From contig JBEBJA010000013.1 in the NCBI GenBank assembly GCA_040080145.1, positions 1 to 43,923 of the forward strand: a stretch of DNA of 43,923 nucleotides, given 5' to 3'. Positions 15,120 through 23,385 of the stretch are shown here, piece after piece. Under the pieces are notes generated by a model, which worked only from the letters and a program-made list of their open reading frames with translations, ran no database searches and was not told the DNA's origin. The position numbers and the translations under genes were made by a program. Source of the DNA: JANXVY01 sp040080145. GTDB taxonomy: Bacteria > Pseudomonadota > Alphaproteobacteria > Rhizobiales > Hyphomicrobiaceae. The first letter of the stretch is position 1. Each line of letters starts with the position of its first letter.

Positions 15120-15315
15120 CGGCGAAAACGTAGGACACTGCGAAGACACCGGCTGACACGATCCCCGACCCTGTCAGCCACAAGCTTAGACCGGCCCATG
15201 TTCCTGCGGGCAGTCCAGCGATCACACCAATCGCAACAAGCCGCCAATAGGAGTGTTTCGCTACCGCAGGCGTAAAGCGTTCGTCTGATACAACAAAATC
15301 TATGGTCAATGACAT
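15088..15315 (-). CDS. Small two-helix membrane protein, hypothetical
   Basis: The product has 75 aa starting MSLTIDFVVSDERF at 15315, with TGGAAA about 7 bases upstream. Two clear hydrophobic helices follow: about 26-48 (LVAIGVIAGLPAGTWAGLSL) and 52-74 (GIVSAGVFAVSYVFAVIGLA). The clean amphipathic layout argues it is real. No family is recognised. It lies downstream of the adhesin gene on the same strand, separated by a folded intergenic region. Confidence 0.45.
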   Translation of the reverse strand: MSLTIDFVVSDERFTPAVAKHSYWRLVAIGVIAGLPAGTWAGLSLWLTGSGIVSAGVFAVSYVFAVIGLALLTMA

Positions 15316-15394
15316 CTGCGTTTCCAGGTCCTCAGCGATGCAGTCGAAACGCAAACAGGCAGTCTCACTTCACTAGCCGATTGGGCGGCAAAAA

Positions 15395-15462
15395 GGGGCG
15401 CCACGCTTCGTGAGATGTGCATAACTGCGCGGGTCAGGGCAGTTATTGGCGCGGAGCGCCCC
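15395..15462 (-). terminator. Nested stem-loop structure downstream of the adhesin gene
   Basis: An outer pair GGGGCGC (15395-15401) with GCGCCCC (15456-15462) encloses an inner hairpin ATAACTGC (15421-15428) with GCAGTTAT (15439-15446). It lies 64-131 bases past the adhesin stop on the minus strand. There is no long T run, so it may protect or process the mRNA rather than act as a classical terminator. Confidence 0.35.
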
Positions 15463-15525
15463 TTCAACTCCGCGCCGTCCGTAGTAGTTCACATTTTATC
15501 GGCTAGACAGCAGGTCGTTTTGACC

Positions 15526-17019
15526 TCACCACGCGACTTGGCCGCCCACGCGCACACCGGCAGGGCCGCCGTTCGTCGAAACCCCAACACCAGCGTCGAC
15601 CATCATATTTTTGCTGACCATCGCGCCTGCCGAGAAGCCGAGGGCCTGTTGCCCCGCAAACGTCGCGATGTGCCCGCCAAGGACGAATTTTTTGCCGTCT
15701 GGCATAGAAACGCCCGACATCGCCATCGCGGATGCCACGCCACGGTTGGCGCGCGTGACGCCCGCCTCGGCATGATCAATCCGCGCATTGGCACCCGAGA
15801 TGGCCAGATCGACTTGCCCCTTGGTAATCAGATCATCGGCAAGCACCGCTGGGCCCGATCCGCCGATCACATGACCTCCCATGTTCATATTGCCGGTCAT
15901 AACCCCGCCACTGCGCTGCAGCGCGCCATTCGCCGTGACCGCAGTTGCCGCTTGTTGCGACTGAAGCATGGCCACGTTGCCTTCCGTTGCCGTCTGGCGA
16001 CCATCGAGCGCTGCGATCTGCGCACCCTGCGTCGTCACGGTAGACGAGACTGCATTCAACTGATCGAGGTTTACTGCGTCCGTACCGAGCGTACCCGCCG
16101 CGACGTTGCTGACGGTGCGTTCAGTCCCAACACCACCAACCGACACCGTGTTGGCACGCCCGCCATCGGTCGCATTCGACCCCAAAGCGACCGAGTTCAA
16201 GCCGCTGGCCGTGGCATTGTTTCCAAGCGCAACTGCATTGATGGTGCTCGCCGACGCGTTGTATCCGTTGGCGACCGTGTAATCGCCCGTGGCGGTCGAG
16301 CCGGTGCCCACCGCCACAGCATCCGCTCCAGCAGCCTTCGACAGAAAGCCAACCGCCGTGGCCTGGGCGCCCGTCGCTGACGCCGACGACCCCAGAGCAG
16401 AACTTTGATCACCCGAAGATACAGCGGTATTTCCGAGCGCCACTGAACTGACGCCAGTCGACACCGCGCCGTAGCCTAACGCTGTTGACCCCAATCCGGT
16501 CGACTTCGCGGTCGCGCCAAGCGCTGCCGATGATCCACCGGACGCGACAGCATGATCGCCCGCAGCCGTTGCCGAAAGACCGCTAGCGGTGCTTCCTAAC
16601 CCCAGAGCCGTCGCACCATCGTTTGAGGCCGTCGCGTAGGGACCGATCGCCGACGCACCTGTGCCCGTTGCACTGGAGGCCATGCCAACCGCTGTAGCGA
16701 TATAATTAGTTGCGGACGCGTTGGAGCCGAACGCCGACGAATAGTCGCCAACTGCCGCCGCGCCATTGCCCGTTGCCGTCCCAGCAAATCCCGATGCGTT
16801 CGCATTGACGCCCAACGCCGTTGTATTGTTGTTGGTCGCCGTCGCGCTCACTCCGAACGCAGACGAATAGACACCCGACGCCTTCGACGAGACGCCGTAG
16901 GCGGCCGCAAGTCCGCCCGTAGCCGTCGACCCGGAGCCTGTCGACTGAGCCTGCGCCAGGGCAGGGCAGATCGCGCAGACGGCAGCAACGCTGATCATGA
17001 GTTTCGTAAAAGTGCGCAT
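15526..17019 (-). CDS. YadA-like trimeric autotransporter adhesin
   Basis: The product has 497 aa, with a signal peptide (about 1-25, ending PALAQAQ). Residues about 30-290 are a run of degenerate 14-16-residue YadA/Hia head repeats of the form AxGxxSxAxGxxSxALG, the left-handed beta-roll of trimeric adhesins. A neck/stalk follows with GTDAVNLDQLNAV and a short coiled coil (about 320-365), then the C-terminal YadA-type outer-membrane anchor (about 425-497, from KKFVLGGHIATFAGQQALG to the terminal Trp). The stalk is short compared with many family members. RBS AAGGAAAC precedes the ATG at 17019. It lies 131 bases after virB11 on the same strand, so it may be carried by the T4SS transcript and mediate cell contact. 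Confidence 0.9.
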   Translation of the reverse strand: MRTFTKLMISVAAVCAICPALAQAQSTGSGSTATGGLAAAYGVSSKASGVYSSAFGVSATATNNNTTALGVNANASGFAGTATGNGAAAVGDYSSAFGSNASATNYIATAVGMASSATGTGASAIGPYATASNDGATALGLGSTASGLSATAAGDHAVASGGSSAALGATAKSTGLGSTALGYGAVSTGVSSVALGNTAVSSGDQSSALGSSASATGAQATAVGFLSKAAGADAVAVGTGSTATGDYTVANGYNASASTINAVALGNNATASGLNSVALGSNATDGGRANTVSVGGVGTERTVSNVAAGTLGTDAVNLDQLNAVSSTVTTQGAQIAALDGRQTATEGNVAMLQSQQAATAVTANGALQRSGGVMTGNMNMGGHVIGGSGPAVLADDLITKGQVDLAISGANARIDHAEAGVTRANRGVASAMAMSGVSMPDGKKFVLGGHIATFAGQQALGFSAGAMVSKNMMVDAGVGVSTNGGPAGVRVGGQVAW

Positions 17020-17150
17020 CGATTAGTTTCCTTTTTGGAAGTGTTGAGTTGCAACGCATCGGCAACGCTCGAAATCGGCACGCGCGCTCGTCCAGTGACC
17101 CGCAACGCGAGCTGGCAAACAGGCGGTCCAAATTGGTGTCTGCTGTTTTT

Positions 17151-18191
17151 CTAAGAGTGGGGGCCAGCGGCCCTCAATCGCTCTTCGTCCGGGCCGAACC
17201 AGATTTCGGTGACGCGGAACTTGCCGCCGACGCGCTTGCACTGCACAACAACATCGACGAGTTGTTCGAGAAGCTGGCGGATGTCGCCGCGTTCGAGGTC
17301 GCGGCCCGTCGGCGATTCCTTGACCAGCAAGGTCAGCTGCTCGAAGGCCAGCGCGCACGAATTGGCGTGCACCGTTGTGATCGATCCGGGATGACCCGAA
17401 TTGACGTTGCGCAGGAAATCGAACGCCACACCGTCACGGATTTCGCCCATGATGATCCGATCGGGACGCATTCGCAGCGAAGCTTCCAAAAGCTCCTTTG
17501 CCCCGACTTGCGTTCCGTTCTGCGCGCCCTTGGAATACAGCAGCCGCACATAGTTCTTATGCGGCACGACCAGCTCGGGCGTGTCTTCGATGGTCACGAT
17601 CCGCTCGTGCTGAGGCACCAGGCGGATCAGCGCTTTCGACAGGGTGGTTTTCCCCGACCCGGTCGCGCCGGCGATGATGATGTTTTTGCGCGCCAGCACG
17701 CACTGGTACAAAAACACCGCCGACTTTTGAGCGCGTAGCAATTCCGCCAGGTCATAATCTTCGATGGTGCCGCCGTCGCGCAGCAGCGGCGACGCAATCT
17801 CACTGAACAGGCCGCCACGCTCCAGCTCGACGAGGGTCATCGTCGTGGTGGAGGCCTTGCGAATCGTCACCGAAATGATGCCGGCCGATGTGGCCGGAGG
17901 CATCACGATCTGGATCCGCTCGCCACCCGGCAACGTCGCCGACAACAGCGGCTTCGTCGCGTCGACAAATTGCCCCGACGCGTTCGCGGTCGTGACCGCG
18001 ATCCGCTCCAACGCCGTGTAGGTCAGTTCGGGCAGGACCAACACCTGCCAGCCCGCCGCCGTCTCGACCCACACTTCGCCCGGCTTGTTCACCACCACTT
18101 CGAACACGTCGGGACGCGCCAGGATGGCAGACAACGGTTCGAGCTGGCCGCGCAACGCGCCGTTCATCCCCAAAGGAATTCCGCCATCCAT
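17151..18191 (-). CDS. virB11: T4SS ATPase VirB11
   Basis: The product has 346 aa. This is a hexameric cytoplasmic traffic ATPase that powers pilus assembly and substrate transfer. All landmarks are present: Walker A GATGSGKTT (175-183), Asp box TIEDTPEL (200-207), Walker B RIIMGEIRD (245-253) and His box GHPGSITTVHAN (267-278). The N-terminal domain covers about 1-150. The ATG at 18191 follows the virB10 stop by 4 bases with GAGG/AAGGA just upstream. It is the last canonical virB gene before the adhesin. Confidence 0.97.
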   Translation of the reverse strand: MDGGIPLGMNGALRGQLEPLSAILARPDVFEVVVNKPGEVWVETAAGWQVLVLPELTYTALERIAVTTANASGQFVDATKPLLSATLPGGERIQIVMPPATSAGIISVTIRKASTTTMTLVELERGGLFSEIASPLLRDGGTIEDYDLAELLRAQKSAVFLYQCVLARKNIIIAGATGSGKTTLSKALIRLVPQHERIVTIEDTPELVVPHKNYVRLLYSKGAQNGTQVGAKELLEASLRMRPDRIIMGEIRDGVAFDFLRNVNSGHPGSITTVHANSCALAFEQLTLLVKESPTGRDLERGDIRQLLEQLVDVVVQCKRVGGKFRVTEIWFGPDEERLRAAGPHS

Positions 18192-18195
18192 GGCC

Positions 18196-19368
18196 TCAAT
18201 CCTTCAAGCTGCTGGTGACTGGCCGTAAGGGCTGCCAACCCTGCTGGACCGGCGCCGAAACCCGCGTCCGCTCCTTCATCATTTTGAGCGAATAGACCGG
18301 CGAGAAATCAAGATCGCGCGACACGAAGATCGAGACGAGTTCGCCTTGGTGCTTGTGGAGGGTTGGCGCCATCGCCGCCGTCTGCTCGACTGCAATGGCG
18401 GCGGCATCCTTGCCGGTGTTCGCCGTGCCGTTGGCGCTGTAACCCGATTGCGTGGTAATTTCTTGCCCGCCGATTTTGGTCAGATCGGACACGACCGAGA
18501 GCAGGATCGCGGACCCGAACCTCTCCATGAAGTGATTGTCGACGTAGCCGCCAAAGCCCGCTCGCCCCAGTTGATCGGTCGCCGCCGAGGCGAGTTCGAT
18601 CACAACCCCGGTCGGTGTCTTGGCCCGGCTCCACAGCACATGCAGGCGGGCTTGCCCTTGCTTCAGGCCGCCACGGTATTCGCCGACGACCTGCGTGCCC
18701 TTTTCGAGCAGCACGACATGGCCGTTGTCGCTCAGCACATCCCGGTCGATGACGCACGACGTGAAGCCGGGCTGATCGTTTTGCAGCGCGGTTTCGAGGG
18801 TGCAGGGGATCGATGTCCCCATGGCGATGACCATGTCGCGATTGCCGATCAAGCCGGCACGGACGCCCTCAAGCTTTGGCCCCTGGAGGCGGCGCTCGAA
18901 CGCCCCTTTGTCTTCGGTGTCCTGTGACGCCGGGAATCCGCCAACACCAATGGTGTCGCTAATCCCGCTGCCGATCCCCTTGGTGAAGGCGATGACCGGC
19001 GCGCGACGCGCACTGTCCATCAACAGTTCCGCCTGCGTCGGCGGGGCCGGTGGTGGCAGAGGGCTCGCTGCCGTCACGCGCGCCTCCACGACCGTTCCAA
19101 CGGTTCCCAGATCGGCAACACGGTCCGCCTTCATGACCGCCCGAATGGGCCGCTCCGGCGCTTCCTGATAGGTTGCCGTCGCCCGCATGGTCGTCTTGTC
19201 GAGAGGCTTCTCCTTTGGCTTCCCCGTTAAGCCGAACAGCACGAGGGCGGCCACCGCGCCGGTGCCCAGAATGCCCGCCGCCTTGAGCAGCGACGACCGG
19301 GGAGAAGCCTGGGCTTCAGAATGGCCCGCGCGCTCGCCGGACCGCAGATCGTTGGTTTTATCGTTCAT
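18196..19368 (-). CDS. virB10: T4SS core-complex protein VirB10/TrbI
   Basis: The product has 390 aa. VirB10 spans from the inner membrane to the outer-membrane pore and couples ATPase activity to channel opening. A short cytoplasmic N-terminus precedes one membrane helix (about 28-48), then a Pro-rich periplasmic linker, and a C-terminal TrbI/VirB10 beta-barrel domain from about 165 (SIPCTLETALQNDQPGFTSC, VLLEKGTQVVGEYRGGLKQG, later GFGGYVDNHFMERFGSAILLS). The start overlaps the virB9 stop by 4 bases. Confidence 0.96.
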   Translation of the reverse strand: MNDKTNDLRSGERAGHSEAQASPRSSLLKAAGILGTGAVAALVLFGLTGKPKEKPLDKTTMRATATYQEAPERPIRAVMKADRVADLGTVGTVVEARVTAASPLPPPAPPTQAELLMDSARRAPVIAFTKGIGSGISDTIGVGGFPASQDTEDKGAFERRLQGPKLEGVRAGLIGNRDMVIAMGTSIPCTLETALQNDQPGFTSCVIDRDVLSDNGHVVLLEKGTQVVGEYRGGLKQGQARLHVLWSRAKTPTGVVIELASAATDQLGRAGFGGYVDNHFMERFGSAILLSVVSDLTKIGGQEITTQSGYSANGTANTGKDAAAIAVEQTAAMAPTLHKHQGELVSIFVSRDLDFSPVYSLKMMKERTRVSAPVQQGWQPLRPVTSSLKD

Positions 19369-20378
19369 GGCTTTCCATTCCCATTCTGTTGGCTAAGGCC
19401 GCTCAAGGTGCCGCCGGGAACGAACAGCGGCGTCGTCGGCGCGGGCTGAACCAGCGCAATAGGTGGCGACGACGGCGTGACGACAACCGGGCCAAATCCC
19501 TTCGAGGCTTTGATCGAAGCCGGCGTTTTGACGACCCGCGAAACGTCACTCGATACGGTGTTTGTTCCAGGATCGGTCCCGCCCAGCACGTAGCGTTCGT
19601 TGAACACGCAGATCGCTTCGAAGCCGCGTCGCAGCACGAACTTGGCGCTGGTCGCGTGGACGACGACGCTGTGGCCCTTGACCGATTTGGCCACCAGCGT
19701 TTCGCTGCCATCGGCCAGCGCCAGGAAGATCGCCGGCACCTCGATGTTGTTTGGGAACTCAAACGTCGTCAGCTTGCCGTTGTCAGACACGCCCGACGGC
19801 AGGAACGGCGCGTCGCCTTGGGCCGAATAGGCGTAGTTCTTCGGTCCGCTCAGGTCCTCGGCGGAGAGCACCCGCTCAGCCCGGATTGCTGCTTCCGCAT
19901 CCGCCCTCAAAGCGGCGGCCGATTTGGCCTTTGCCGCCTCATCGGCGGGATAGCGGAACTTGACGAAGTAGAACGGCGTCAGCTCCCGGTGGGAGGCCAA
20001 GAACTCCTTCGACATCGCCACGATTTCGAGCTGATAGCTGCGCTGCGACCCGTCGGGCCGCTTCGTCACCACATGCAAGTTCGTCGGGCCTTGCAGTTCA
20101 CGCGGTTTGAGAAAGATCAGATTGCCTTTGACGGCGACATCCCACGCGACCGCGTTGCCGATCCCGACATGCTGAATGTCTTCGTCGGCCGAGAACTCGA
20201 TCTGGGTCGAGGACCACAGTGCGCCGGCGACTCGGGTGACTTGATAGGGGGCATAGTCGATGAAGCGGATGCGGCTATCGAGGTTGCCCGCAACGGGATC
20301 TTGAGCGGCGAGCACGGGCGCACACCAGGCCACGAGGACCATCCCCCCGCTCAATAGAAGTCGGCTTGTTGGTGTCAT
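19365..20378 (-). CDS. virB9: T4SS core-complex protein VirB9/TrbG
   Basis: The product has 337 aa. It forms, with VirB7 and the end of VirB10, the outer-membrane core complex. A signal peptide occupies about 1-24 (LLLSGGMVLVAWCAPVLAA). The N-terminal domain shows the family pattern (DSRIRFIDYAPYQVTRV, later NLHVVTKRPDGSQRSYQLEI); the C-terminal domain contains GDAPFLPSGVSDNGKLTTFEFP and an RRGFEAICVFNERY segment. About 45 Pro/Ser-rich residues extend the C-terminus. It overlaps virB8 and virB10 by 4 bases each. Confidence 0.95.
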   Translation of the reverse strand: MTPTSRLLLSGGMVLVAWCAPVLAAQDPVAGNLDSRIRFIDYAPYQVTRVAGALWSSTQIEFSADEDIQHVGIGNAVAWDVAVKGNLIFLKPRELQGPTNLHVVTKRPDGSQRSYQLEIVAMSKEFLASHRELTPFYFVKFRYPADEAAKAKSAAALRADAEAAIRAERVLSAEDLSGPKNYAYSAQGDAPFLPSGVSDNGKLTTFEFPNNIEVPAIFLALADGSETLVAKSVKGHSVVVHATSAKFVLRRGFEAICVFNERYVLGGTDPGTNTVSSDVSRVVKTPASIKASKGFGPVVVTPSSPPIALVQPAPTTPLFVPGGTLSGLSQQNGNGKP

Positions 20379-21055
20379 TGCACGGTCTCCGGGTCGGCGT
20401 GATAGTCGGACACTGAAAAGCCCAGCGGGTTGATCAGCCGGTCGGCGTCGTCCATGGTCGCAGGCAGGTAGGCGAACGTGAGGGTCGCCACCCAGTGCGT
20501 CGTGCGCACGTCTTCGCCGCGCGTTACGACCTTGGCGTATCGGACCGAGGCCACTTCCTTGGTGAGTAGCGAGATCGATTTGATGTTGATTTTCGAGGTC
20601 GCCGACTTGCCATAAAGCAGCTGTGGTGCATCTGGATTGGTGAGCTTGTTGGCCGCTTCCAACCGCTGCTGCTCGCTGGGCGACGACATCAACGCCGCCG
20701 CGCGAAAGCTCAGCTTGGCTTCGCTGGCCACGAACCCCTCACGGGCGCGAACATAGGCCGCCGAAAAGAACTTGGTGACGGCTTCGTTCTGCGTGCCGCT
20801 GGTCTCGGTGACGGTCGACACCGTCTCGACAATCCCGGTGGCGTTGTCGACGCGGAACACGAGCGGCACCACGGTCTTGAACGGGGCGAGTGCGGCCACG
20901 CCGAGTGCTCCGCAGCAGGCGAGGACGCAGGACACGCCTGCTATCGTCCACGCCACTCGTTTCGAGCGGTCCGAAGCCAACACGCGGTCCTGATCGAACG
21001 ACCGCGCATCCTTGATATAGTCGGCCAATCCGTCGGCCTTAACGGCGTTTGCCAT
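20375..21055 (-). CDS. virB8: T4SS inner-membrane assembly factor VirB8
   Basis: The product has 226 aa, a bitopic protein with one membrane helix (about 34-57) after a short cytoplasmic tail. The periplasmic NTF2-like VirB8 domain fills the rest, with a VPLVFRVDNATGIVETVS segment and ASVRYAKVVTRGEDVRTTHWVATL near the end. VirB8 nucleates T4SS assembly, contacting VirB9 and VirB10. AAGGA lies upstream of the ATG at 21055. The stop overlaps the virB9 start as ATGA. Confidence 0.95.
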   Translation of the reverse strand: MANAVKADGLADYIKDARSFDQDRVLASDRSKRVAWTIAGVSCVLACCGALGVAALAPFKTVVPLVFRVDNATGIVETVSTVTETSGTQNEAVTKFFSAAYVRAREGFVASEAKLSFRAAALMSSPSEQQRLEAANKLTNPDAPQLLYGKSATSKINIKSISLLTKEVASVRYAKVVTRGEDVRTTHWVATLTFAYLPATMDDADRLINPLGFSVSDYHADPETVQ

Positions 21056-21087
21056 GAGCTTTCATCCTTTCTGGTGTGAGGTGCGGG

Positions 21088-21258
21088 TCAGCATTTCGAC
21101 GACGTCGCGATGAGGTCTGCCCGATCAGGTGATTTCCAAAATCCGGCGTTGAGGGGCCGCCGTTCGGCCCCGTCGCAGCTCGCCAGCGGCGGCATGCGCA
21201 GGCCGCCGCACCCGCCCAGTCCGCAACACAGCGCCAGTGCCAACATCAGTTTTTTCAT
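21088..21258 (-). CDS. virB7: VirB7-like lipoprotein
   Basis: The product has 56 aa. MKKLMLALALCCGLGGCGGL is a lipoprotein signal peptide with lipobox LGGC, giving a mature N-terminal Cys around residue 17 and a ~40-aa mature chain. VirB7 lipoproteins stabilise VirB9 at the outer membrane. The position between virB6 and virB8, the size and the lipobox give the identity; the mature sequence itself is too short to classify. GAGGGC precedes the ATG at 21258; an upstream ATG at 21282 is less likely. Confidence 0.8.
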   Translation of the reverse strand: MKKLMLALALCCGLGGCGGLRMPPLASCDGAERRPLNAGFWKSPDRADLIATSSKC

Positions 21259-21288
21259 TTGGTCGCCCTCTCTTGAGTCCATGAATCG

Positions 21289-22440
21289 TCATGGCTTCTG
21301 TTCTGAATTCTGCTCGGTGTAGGTGTTGCCGCCTGGGGCTCCGGTATCGCCAGTTGGGGAGCCGCCATTGGATGATGAACGCGAACGCCCGCTGTAATTC
21401 CGGTGATCCCGGAAGGGTCCCCGCGCGTCCGTTGGACCGCGCGAGAGCACGTAGTTGCCCCATGTCTTGTTGGGACCCGCCGCCTTGAATGCGCCGGTGC
21501 CGGCCCGCGCTTCCCGCGCACTATTGCCAGCACTTGCGACCGCGTCGCCGGCGCGGTTGGACACGACGTTCCGCACAGTGGTGAAGCCGGCCACGCTCGA
21601 TAGTCCGAGCGACGCACCACCTTGGGCCAGTGCGTGCGAGATCACCGGCAACTGAGTGAAGATCATCACCATCACGAGGCAAGTCACCAGCGCCGCCGCC
21701 ATCGCGCCGGGCTGCTCCGGGCCGAACGTCCCGCCGAGAACCGTCGTCAGCATCGTCATCATCACTGAGCAAACGGTGGCAATGAGGATCTGGAGAATGA
21801 TGAAGTTGGCGCACTGAGAGAGCCAGCCGTCGAAGAACCGGCGGGTCGTATCGAACAACGCCATCGCGATGAAAATCGGCCCCAGCGAAAGCAACATGCC
21901 GAGCACGATCCTCGCGTACATCACGTAGTAGAAGCCGACGGCGGCCGTGACATAGGCGGCGAGTTCCAGCAGCAGCGATTGCACCTGCGCGCCGATCGCG
22001 GCACTGATCGACCACCCGCTCGACGCTTGTCTCATGGTGGCGGCAGATTTGGCGGCATTATTGACGATGGTGTCGAAGGCCGTGCCGTTGCTATCGGAGA
22101 ACTTGTCCTTCACGACCATTTCGGACACCTGATTGGGAATGTCCGTAAGCAGTGGCGTCTTGACGTATTTGGAATAACCGCCGTCGCTGCCGCCACTGAG
22201 GCACAGCATCAAAATCACGCCGATGCGGAGCGCGCGCTTGACGATTTCCGCCATCGCAATCGGGGTGGCGCCGACCATCAACTGCCAGCCAAACCACATA
22301 ATGTAGAGAACGATGCTCACTTTCAGCGGCGCTTCAATCGCGCTCTGCACGTTCGACACCGCCGTGTCGACGTACGAGCTGATCGGCGCCAGCAATTGGG
22401 TATTGAGGTCAGCAAAGACCTGCGCTTTTCCAGCGGCCAT
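21289..22440 (-). CDS. virB6: T4SS polytopic inner-membrane protein VirB6/TrbL
   Basis: The product has 383 aa, starting MAAGKAQVFADLN at 22440 (the frame remains open far upstream into virB5, with shadow-like Arg-rich content). Multiple membrane helices include about 45-62, 68-90, 170-200, 208-228 and 235-275, the TrbL/VirB6 pattern. VirB6 forms part of the inner-membrane channel. The hydrophilic tail (about 290-383) is Gly/Ser/Arg-rich with low complexity (YSGRSRSSSNGG), a common feature. It follows virB5 by 31 bases. Confidence 0.92.
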   Translation of the reverse strand: MAAGKAQVFADLNTQLLAPISSYVDTAVSNVQSAIEAPLKVSIVLYIMWFGWQLMVGATPIAMAEIVKRALRIGVILMLCLSGGSDGGYSKYVKTPLLTDIPNQVSEMVVKDKFSDSNGTAFDTIVNNAAKSAATMRQASSGWSISAAIGAQVQSLLLELAAYVTAAVGFYYVMYARIVLGMLLSLGPIFIAMALFDTTRRFFDGWLSQCANFIILQILIATVCSVMMTMLTTVLGGTFGPEQPGAMAAALVTCLVMVMIFTQLPVISHALAQGGASLGLSSVAGFTTVRNVVSNRAGDAVASAGNSAREARAGTGAFKAAGPNKTWGNYVLSRGPTDARGPFRDHRNYSGRSRSSSNGGSPTGDTGAPGGNTYTEQNSEQKP

Positions 22441-22471
22441 GAAACGTTTCTCTTTCAAAAGGGAGGGAGAG

Positions 22472-23188
22472 TTATTGAGTGGGGCTGCTGGCTGGTGTGC
22501 CGCCGCCGAGGCCTTGAATGCCTTCGTCCACCAGCTGGTCGTAACGCTCTTTCGCGCGCTGCTCCTGGACCTGGATTTGGGCCTGTTGCACCATCCGCAG
22601 CGCCTGCATGCGCAGCATGTCGGTGTTGAGCATCGCCGTCTCGACAGCGATCCGGTTGCCAAGGTCGGCCTTCGCCGCCGCGCTATCGGCCTGCCCGATT
22701 TGTTGACGCAGCTGCTCCAGACCATCAATGCGCGCCGACGCCGCCTCGTACATCCCCTGGCCCACCGAGGCGGCCCCGGCATTCGCGCCCTGCGTGCGCC
22801 TCACTTCGCTGGCGTAGAAGTCGTCGCCGGGACGGGTGTAGACTTCGTTGGCCGAGCGCTGCGCATCGGCATTCGTGCCGAACGTACCATTCCCCGTTCC
22901 CATCAACGCGCGTTCGACGCTTGCGAAATCCGCCGGCAGCGCGCGCCGGATCGCCGGGTTGTTAAGAGCGGTGGCGATGTCGCCCATGTTGGTCAGCTGG
23001 TTCACCGACGCGAACATTTGCTGGGCCTGCGAAATCTGCTGATTGAGCGCCGTCAACTGACTGCGCATTTGCTCCAATTGCTGAATCTGCTGCGCAATCG
23101 ACGACAGGTCGATCACCGGCACGCCCTGCGCTGCTGCCATCCCCGCGCTCATCCACAAAATCACGCCGACTATCGGAATCTGTTTCAT
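22472..23188 (-). CDS. virB5: T4SS minor pilus protein VirB5/TrbJ
   Basis: The product has 238 aa. A signal peptide (about 1-20, ending AGMAAAQ) is followed by a long helical, Gln-rich protein (SIAQQIQQLEQMRSQLTALN), typical of the VirB5 three-helix bundle at the pilus tip. The start MKQIPIVG at 23188 has GGAA nearby; an ATG at 23197 is possible, while the longer frame to 23317 runs through intergenic hairpins and is rejected. It is separated from virB4 by 197 bases, the only large gap within virB1-virB11. Confidence 0.92.
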   Translation of the reverse strand: MKQIPIVGVILWMSAGMAAAQGVPVIDLSSIAQQIQQLEQMRSQLTALNQQISQAQQMFASVNQLTNMGDIATALNNPAIRRALPADFASVERALMGTGNGTFGTNADAQRSANEVYTRPGDDFYASEVRRTQGANAGAASVGQGMYEAASARIDGLEQLRQQIGQADSAAAKADLGNRIAVETAMLNTDMLRMQALRMVQQAQIQVQEQRAKERYDQLVDEGIQGLGGGTPASSPTQ

Positions 23189-23225
23189 TGTTTCCATTTC
23201 AGTTGTTTGAGTTTGTTGCCCGAAG

Positions 23226-23360
23226 CCGAGGGGCTCTCCGCCCCTCGGTCTCCCCGACCAGGGTCGTTGACCCTGGACCCGCGCCTTAGGCACAATAAAA
23301 AAAGTCCGGGGTTCCAAGGGCCGCAGGCCTTTGGCGGAGGTTTGGAGGCAGAGCCTCCAA
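23226..23360 (-). repeat. Four consecutive GC-rich hairpins between virB4 and virB5
   Basis: Stems are 23226-23234/23240-23248 (9 bp), 23258-23265/23269-23276 (8 bp), 23314-23322/23326-23334 (9 bp, one G-U) and 23342-23349/23353-23360 (8 bp). On the minus strand a run of seven T (complement of the A run near 23298-23304) follows the third hairpin after about a dozen bases. This could attenuate, process or stabilise the virB mRNA. The style recalls dispersed GC-rich intergenic elements seen in many Alphaproteobacteria. Confidence 0.6.
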
Positions 23361-23385
23361 GCTATTGGCGCGTGTCACCGCGAGA

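Noticed and set aside
15415..16380. 321-codon plus-strand frame
   Set aside because: Antisense to the adhesin repeats; Arg/His-rich composition and no start signal.
23189..23317. Longer VirB5 N-terminus
   Set aside because: It would translate through the hairpin block and bury the signal peptide; the ATG at 23188 gives a normal signal peptide.
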